Below are positions 21,050 to 25,194 of a DNA stretch of 25,194 nt, piece by piece (the first letter of the stretch is position 1; every line of letters starts with the position of its first letter). Both the position numbers and the translations under genes were made by a program. The DNA comes from an uncultured Collinsella sp. (GTDB lineage Bacteria > Actinomycetota > Coriobacteriia > Coriobacteriales > Coriobacteriaceae): positions 1 through 25,194 of the forward strand of contig CAADVS010000014.1 in NCBI GenBank assembly GCA_900752545.1, given 5' to 3'. A model generated the notes under the pieces. The model had not been told where the DNA came from and did no database searches. It saw nothing but the letters and a program-made list of their open reading frames with translations.

Positions 21050-22237
21050 ATGAACGCCACAGTCGTGATTCCAACGTATTGGGCGGGCGATGACGCTTGC
21101 GCAAACGCCCCTGGCACCTATGACCATTCGACGCGACTCAACGCCGACAATCCCGAACTCGACCGCTGCCTGGCCTCGCTTGAGCAGGTACGTGACATCC
21201 CGCGCATCATCCTTTTGGTGGTCTGTCCCGTTTCTGCCACAGCCGATGTGTCGCTGCGCGTGCGCGAGATTGTCGACGCGCATCCCACGCTCAAGGTCAC
21301 CGTTGTCACCAACACCCAGGCCTCGCGCATTGCAGACCGGGTTGCTCAGATCGCGCCCAAGGGTTCGGGCGAGTGCGTGAGCCTGCGAGGCTACGGTGCC
21401 ATCCGCAACATGGGGCTAGCCTGTGCCGCTGTGCTGGGGCATGACGCGGTTATCTTTTTGGATGACGATGAGACTGTCATCGACGCCGACTTTATGAAGC
21501 GCGCGACCTATGCGTTGGGGCAGCAGACGCGTCAGGGCTTGCCGATCTTGGTCAAGAGCGGCTATTTCTACGATCGCGACGGCTCGCCGCTGGCTCCCAC
21601 GGACAAGGCGGGCATCTGCCATCGTTGGTGGACCAAGCGCATCGAGTTCAACCGTTGGATGAAAAAGGCGCTCTCGGGCACCCGCATCTCGCGCTCCAAC
21701 TACGTGTGCGGCGGCCTGATGGCCCTGCACGCCCGCGCCTTTACGCGTGTGGCCTTTGACCCGTTTATCACCCGCGGCGAGGACTTGGATTACCTCTTTA
21801 ACATGCGCATGTTTGGCTACGACGTGTGGTTCGATAACGAGTGGACCGTGCGCCATCTGCCTCCGGAGTCCGAAAAGCGCTCACCGCGCTTTATGCAGGA
21901 TGTATACCGTTGGTACTACGAACGGGCCAAGTTGACATTCGCCGCGCATCAAAAGGAGCTCATTCCCGTTACGGCGGCATCACTCATGCCCTACCCGGGC
22001 CCGTGGATTTCGCGCGAGCTCGACGACCGCGTGCGCAAGACCGCTATGGTCCGCAGCGTGTTTACCCGCGAGCATGAGGGCTACCTGCGCATCTGGCGCC
22101 ACGGTATTGACGAGGCCAAGACCTACGCGCGCCAAAACGCCGCAAGCTACCTGCGTTTCCAGAGCTTTTGGCCCAAGATCATGGACGGGCTTTGGCGTGA
22201 CGCACAACTGATCAGTATCCTGGAGGGGGCCGAATGA
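21050..22237 (+). CDS. GT-A-fold glycosyltransferase, family 2-like
   Basis: Encodes 395 residues; a GGGAGGG ribosome binding site precedes the ATG. The N-terminus ATVVIPTYW is the nucleotide-sugar-binding start of GT-A enzymes. The metal-binding acidic cluster is DDDE at 138-141 (FLDDDETVID). A later ED pair (RGEDLDYLF, residues 244-245) and H269 (WTVRHLPPE) fit the acceptor/catalytic side. No transmembrane segment is visible, so it acts in the cytoplasm, probably at the membrane face. The sugar donor and acceptor cannot be read. The insertion around DHSTRLNADNPELDRCLASL separates the first strand from the rest and is longer than in many family members. The stop overlaps the ATG of the second LytS-type kinase by four bases, so it is translationally coupled to a signalling pair, which is unusual for a sugar transferase. 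Confidence 0.87.
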   Translation: MNATVVIPTYWAGDDACANAPGTYDHSTRLNADNPELDRCLASLEQVRDIPRIILLVVCPVSATADVSLRVREIVDAHPTLKVTVVTNTQASRIADRVAQIAPKGSGECVSLRGYGAIRNMGLACAAVLGHDAVIFLDDDETVIDADFMKRATYALGQQTRQGLPILVKSGYFYDRDGSPLAPTDKAGICHRWWTKRIEFNRWMKKALSGTRISRSNYVCGGLMALHARAFTRVAFDPFITRGEDLDYLFNMRMFGYDVWFDNEWTVRHLPPESEKRSPRFMQDVYRWYYERAKLTFAAHQKELIPVTAASLMPYPGPWISRELDDRVRKTAMVRSVFTREHEGYLRIWRHGIDEAKTYARQNAASYLRFQSFWPKIMDGLWRDAQLISILEGAE

Positions 22238-23577
22238 TCGACCGCCGCGCCCAGCGCGATAGTTCAATATCAATCTTTCGCATCATTGCCGTTGCCTGCG
22301 CCATTTGCGTGCTGGTGTACTTTATTTTTGCCTTGGTGACCGGTATCGAGCCGATCGCCACGGTGATTGCCTGCGCGCTGCTGTGCATCTTTCTGTGCAT
22401 CTTTATCTTTTTGACGCTCAATCCCGATTCGGTGCGCTCCCAGTACACCGAGGAGACGCTCTCGGTGGCCTCGGCCATGCTCGAGGACATTAAGGGCGGT
22501 CTGACGCAGGAGTCGGCGCGTTTGGTGTGCCGGCGCATTTTGCCCGAGACGCGCGCCATGACGGTGGCCATCACCGACGAGGGCAACGTGTTGGCCTGCG
22601 CGGGCGAGTTTGAGGAAAAACTACTGCCAGATTCTCCCATCCACACGCTTGCCACACGCTACGTTATCGAACATGGCATCGTGCAGTCGTTCAACCGTAT
22701 GGTGGATGTCGTGGGCTCGGATGGCTCGCACAACCAAGTCCCCGCCGGCATTATCGCCCCCATCAAGGTGGGCGATCGTACCGTCGGCACGCTCAAGTTC
22801 TACTACAAGACCCCGCGCGCCGTCGACCGTACCCAGTACGCGCTTGCCTCGGGCTTTGCCGAGATCTTGTCCACGCAGCTCGCCATCCACGAGCTCGAGG
22901 TGCAAAAGGAACTCACAGCGCGCGCCGAGGTGCGTGCGCTGCAGGCGCAGATTAACCCACACTTCCTGTTCAACACGCTGAACACCATTGCATCGTTTAC
23001 GCGCACCGACCCGCTGCGGGCCCGCGAACTGCTTCGTGAGTTCTCATCGTTCTACCGTGCCACGCTCGACAACTCGGGATCGCTTATTCCGGTCTCGCGC
23101 GAGGTTGCACAGACCAAGCGCTACCTTACCTTTGAGAAGGCCCGCTTTGGCGAGGACCGCGTGCTTGCGACGTTCGATGTGTCCGAGGACGTGGAAGATA
23201 CGCTGGTGCCGGCGTTCGTGATCCAGCCGATTGTCGAGAACGCCGTACGTCATGGTATGGGCGATGACGACGCCCTGAGGATCGACGTGACCGTTCACCA
23301 AGACGGCGAGGATGCAATCTTGATTGCCGTGGCCGATAATGGCGTGGGCATGGATGAGGGTACCGCCGCCAGACTGTTTGACGAGCGCTCTGCCCGTCCC
23401 GACGCCAGCTCTCCCCAGGGTGGCGGCGCCGGTGTGGCCATGCACAATATTTCGGAGCGCATCCATCGCTTTTATGGGCCGCACTCCTATACGCGTGTCG
23501 AATCGGCGCCGGGCAAGGGCACCAAAGTGCTCCTTCATCTTGATTTGTCAGAGAGCATCTTTGACATTCAAGAGTAA
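22234..23577 (+). CDS. LytS-type sensor histidine kinase (second pair)
   Basis: Encodes 447 residues; the ATG overlaps the glycosyltransferase stop (ATGA), with GGAGGGGG upstream. Two hydrophobic helices (about 15-37 and 41-62) are separated by only a few residues. A GAF-like region follows (about 75-215), then LytS His_kinase INPHFLFNTLN with phospho-acceptor H243. The ATPase motifs are QPIVENAVRHG (331-341), DNGVGM (368-373) and GGAGVAMHNISERI. Compared with the kinase at 16322-17707, the segments around YALASGFAEILSTQL and ELTARAEVRALQ are almost the same, showing common descent. It should phosphorylate the LytTR regulator 72 bases downstream. As in its paralogue, there is essentially no extracellular loop, which points to an intracellular or in-membrane signal. 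Confidence 0.93.
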   Translation: MIDRRAQRDSSISIFRIIAVACAICVLVYFIFALVTGIEPIATVIACALLCIFLCIFIFLTLNPDSVRSQYTEETLSVASAMLEDIKGGLTQESARLVCRRILPETRAMTVAITDEGNVLACAGEFEEKLLPDSPIHTLATRYVIEHGIVQSFNRMVDVVGSDGSHNQVPAGIIAPIKVGDRTVGTLKFYYKTPRAVDRTQYALASGFAEILSTQLAIHELEVQKELTARAEVRALQAQINPHFLFNTLNTIASFTRTDPLRARELLREFSSFYRATLDNSGSLIPVSREVAQTKRYLTFEKARFGEDRVLATFDVSEDVEDTLVPAFVIQPIVENAVRHGMGDDDALRIDVTVHQDGEDAILIAVADNGVGMDEGTAARLFDERSARPDASSPQGGGAGVAMHNISERIHRFYGPHSYTRVESAPGKGTKVLLHLDLSESIFDIQE

Positions 23578-23649
23578 AATAAAGGGCTACGGGCTCAACG
23601 TCATGCGACGGATGCCCGGCGTAGTTAGTTGACGAAAGGTTTTATCCCT

Positions 23650-24366
23650 ATGCTGCGTGCGATGATTGTGGATGATGAGGCGCCGGCTCGCTCGGAGCTT
23701 CGCTTCCTGCTCGAGCAAACGGGCAAGATCGGCACGATCACGGAGGCGTCGAGCGTCCGCTCCGCCATCGAGATGCTTATGGAAAGTCGCGTGGATGTCG
23801 TGTTTCTCGATATCTCGATGCCCGGTGCCTCGGGCCTGCAACTTGCCGAGGCGCTGCATAAGCTCAAAAATCCGCCGGCGATCGTGTTTGTGACTGCGTA
23901 TAGTGACCATGCGGTCGAGGCATTCGACGTGGATGCCGTCGATTATCTGATGAAGCCGGTCGAGGAAGCTCGCTTGGATCGCGCGATCGAGAAGGTCATG
24001 CAACGCGCCAAGCCGGTTACGGACAGCAAGGTGACCATCGAGCGTATCCCGGTGGAAAAGGGCGGCCGCAAGGTGCTCATTCCCGTGGACGACATTCGCT
24101 TTATCATGGCCAAGGACGATTACTCCTGCATCTATACCGTCGATGATCGCTTTTTGTCGACGACCTCGCTGGCGCAGTTTGAGGCCAAGCTCTGCGACTT
24201 TGGCTTCTTCCGTGTTCACCGCCGCTATATCGTCAACTTGGCGTGCGTCACGGATGTGGAGACGGTGCCCTCGGGCGCCATCCAGCTGGGCATTACGGGC
24301 GTCGACGAACGCGTGCCGGTTTCGCGCCGCCGCGTCGTGCCGCTCAAGAAGGCTCTGAGTCTCTAG
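23650..24366 (+). CDS. LytTR-family response regulator (second pair)
   Basis: From ATG 23650 it has 238 residues; GAAAGG lies about ten bases upstream, a slightly long spacing. A TTG at 23629 is in frame but overlaps that ribosome binding site. The receiver has MIVDDE with D8/D9, phospho-acceptor D54 in VFLDISMPG, T82 in FVTAYS and K102 in LMKPVEEA. The LytTR domain shows RKVLIPVDDIRFIMAKDDY, FFRVHRRYIVNLACV and VPVSRRRVVPLKK. It forms an operon with the glycosyltransferase and the second kinase. The strong similarity to the first regulator (same SMPG/TMPG, KPVE and VHR-Y-VNL segments) suggests a duplication. The DNA-recognition regions differ enough that targets may have diverged. A terminator follows directly. 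Confidence 0.93.
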   Translation: MLRAMIVDDEAPARSELRFLLEQTGKIGTITEASSVRSAIEMLMESRVDVVFLDISMPGASGLQLAEALHKLKNPPAIVFVTAYSDHAVEAFDVDAVDYLMKPVEEARLDRAIEKVMQRAKPVTDSKVTIERIPVEKGGRKVLIPVDDIRFIMAKDDYSCIYTVDDRFLSTTSLAQFEAKLCDFGFFRVHRRYIVNLACVTDVETVPSGAIQLGITGVDERVPVSRRRVVPLKKALSL

Positions 24367-24372
24367 CACACT

Positions 24373-24422
24373 GGCCCCGCAGCCCTGTAGACCCATCGTC
24401 TGCGGAGCCGTGGGGCCTTTTT
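24373..24422 (+). terminator. Intrinsic terminator after the second LytTR regulator
   Basis: GGCCCC (24373-24378) pairs with GGGGCC (24412-24417), with an inner CGCAG/CTGCG pairing offset by an internal loop, followed by TTTTT. The stem is imperfect but the position and T-run are typical. Confidence 0.7.
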
Positions 24423-24461
24423 GTATGTATCTGCCGAATCGTTTTTTGCGGAAGGGATCCC

Positions 24462-24929
24462 ATGAACAGTGCAAGCGCCAAGCGTATCGACATCATCTCG
24501 GACACCCACGGCTATCTTTCGCCTGCGCTCCTGGATGAGCTTGAGGGCGCAGACCTGATCATCCACGCCGGCGATCTCACGTCAGAGATGGACTACGAGC
24601 ACCTATGCACCATCGCCCCCGTGCGGGCCGTACTGGGCAACAACGATTACTACCGCGACTACGGTCCCGATGTAGACCGTCTTGCGCTCTTTACCTACGA
24701 AGGCCTCAAATTCGCCGTAGCCCACTACCGCGAAGACCTTCCGGTGGGATCCGTAGACGTAGCCATCAATGGTCACACCCACGTAACCAAAGAAGCCCAA
24801 GTGGGCCGTTGTTTAGTCCTCAACCCGGGCAGCGCTAGCTACCCCAGAGGCACCCGAGGCCCCACCATGGCCAGAATGCTAGTAAAAGACGGCAAGATCA
24901 TAAGCACCAAATTTATTGATCTAGAGTAA
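24462..24929 (+). CDS. YfcE-type metallophosphoesterase
   Basis: Encodes 155 residues from ATG 24462, preceded by GGAAGGGA. Much longer in-frame extension is possible upstream but would read through the terminator and the previous gene. The calcineurin-like motifs are complete for the metal site: ISDTHG (D14, H16), HAGDL (D38), LGNND (N60) and INGHTH (H105, H107), with H88 in VAHYRED where many relatives have HG. The C-terminal LNPGSASYPRG is typical of the YfcE/MJ0936 family (Metallophos_2). These are small cytoplasmic Mn-dependent phosphodiesterases active on artificial substrates; the physiological substrate is not established. The gene stands alone between two terminators. The codons near its 3' end are noticeably richer in A and T at third positions than its neighbours. 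Confidence 0.92.
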   Translation: MNSASAKRIDIISDTHGYLSPALLDELEGADLIIHAGDLTSEMDYEHLCTIAPVRAVLGNNDYYRDYGPDVDRLALFTYEGLKFAVAHYREDLPVGSVDVAINGHTHVTKEAQVGRCLVLNPGSASYPRGTRGPTMARMLVKDGKIISTKFIDLE

Positions 24930-24938
24930 CCACAACAA

Positions 24939-24970
24939 AAACGGGGGATGCAAATGCGTCCCCCGTTTCC
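24939..24970. terminator. Bidirectional intrinsic terminator after the phosphoesterase gene
   Basis: AAACGGGGGA (24939-24948) pairs perfectly with TCCCCCGTTT (24959-24968) around TGCAAATGCG. A-rich sequence before and T-rich after let it work on both strands. Confidence 0.85.
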
Positions 24971-25194
24971 ATTTGAGCCAAAGGCAGAGCTTCAACAAAA
25001 ACAATCAGACCAACCCCGCCGAGGAGCACGCGGGCTAGCCGCGCAGCGGCGCACGCCCGCAAAACTGGTTGAATAATGTGACGGCAGGGAGGGCTTCCGG
25101 GGCTGAGGGCGGGGGTTAAGTTTGTCGCGAGTTCCGCACGCAAAGGAAAGCACTTAATGTGCTTTCCGTCTTGCGCAGGACTGTAGAGCAGCAA
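24971..25194. other. Non-coding tail of the window with two hairpins
   Basis: No gene is supported in the last 224 bases. A nested hairpin is formed by GCGGGC/GCCCGC (25030-25035 with 25055-25060) enclosing GCCGC/GCGGC (25038-25042 with 25046-25050). GGAAAGCAC-TTAAT-GTGCTTTCC (25145-25167) is a perfect 9-bp hairpin that could be a terminator for a gene beyond the window edge, on either strand. Confidence 0.45.

Noticed and set aside
24913..25194. Minus-strand frame of 93 codons at the window end
   Set aside because: It reads through the bidirectional terminator and two hairpins, shows no recognisable domain and has no visible start signal within the window.

Overview
The window is a high-G+C chromosomal segment. 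It most resembles an anaerobic gut actinobacterium of the class Coriobacteriia, probably Collinsella or a close relative. This is inferred from C/G-ending codon use, the dnaX-ybaB-recR order, a single-chain pyruvate:ferredoxin oxidoreductase as an abundant-looking central enzyme, and GGGGAC-type REP-like repeats. No search was run, so the genus is a judgement. No rRNA, tRNA, CRISPR array, transposase or phage gene was seen.

Layout. (1) 1-2255: the 3' end of dnaX, a small convergent membrane-protein gene on the minus strand, a gap rich in palindromes, then ybaB and recR (replication and recombination housekeeping). (2) 2256-6344: a tightly packed three-gene operon, made of a membrane-anchored Ser/Gly-rich protein, a Ser/Thr protein kinase with C-terminal membrane helices, and an FHA-domain protein. 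Its leader carries a terminator-like hairpin, and the 3' end of the FHA gene runs through a REP-like repeat. (3) 6345-10834: the nifJ-type pyruvate:ferredoxin oxidoreductase with a 280-base leader and a 125-bp palindromic terminator region, followed by about 560 bases of largely AT-rich non-coding DNA. (4) 10835-16203: carbamate kinase, a convergent C39-like peptidase-fold membrane protein, an APC-family amino-acid permease, and a metal-dependent amidohydrolase. Carbamate kinase, permease and amidohydrolase share the strong codon bias of nifJ and look like a catabolic group. (5) 16204-24366: two paralogous LytS-type histidine kinase / LytTR response regulator pairs. They bracket a zinc-dependent phospholipase C-like protein, an Atg22/UMF1-type MFS transporter and a glycosyltransferase. 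The glycosyltransferase overlaps the second kinase by four bases. (6) 24367-25194: a terminator, a YfcE-type phosphoesterase, a second terminator and a non-coding tail.

How the parts may work together. Regions 2 and 5 are signalling-rich. The kinase/FHA operon looks like a phospho-writer with a forkhead-type partner and an exported or anchored protein. The two LytS/LytTR pairs look like a local duplication that now controls different cell-envelope or transport neighbours. Several leaders (genes starting at 2501, 16322 and 21050) have a terminator-like hairpin between the likely promoter and the ribosome binding site, which suggests transcription attenuation or a promoter-proximal insulator. 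The most unusual items are the REP-derived C-terminus of the FHA protein, the probable frameshift at the kinase/FHA junction, the paired paralogous two-component systems, and the long palindromes.
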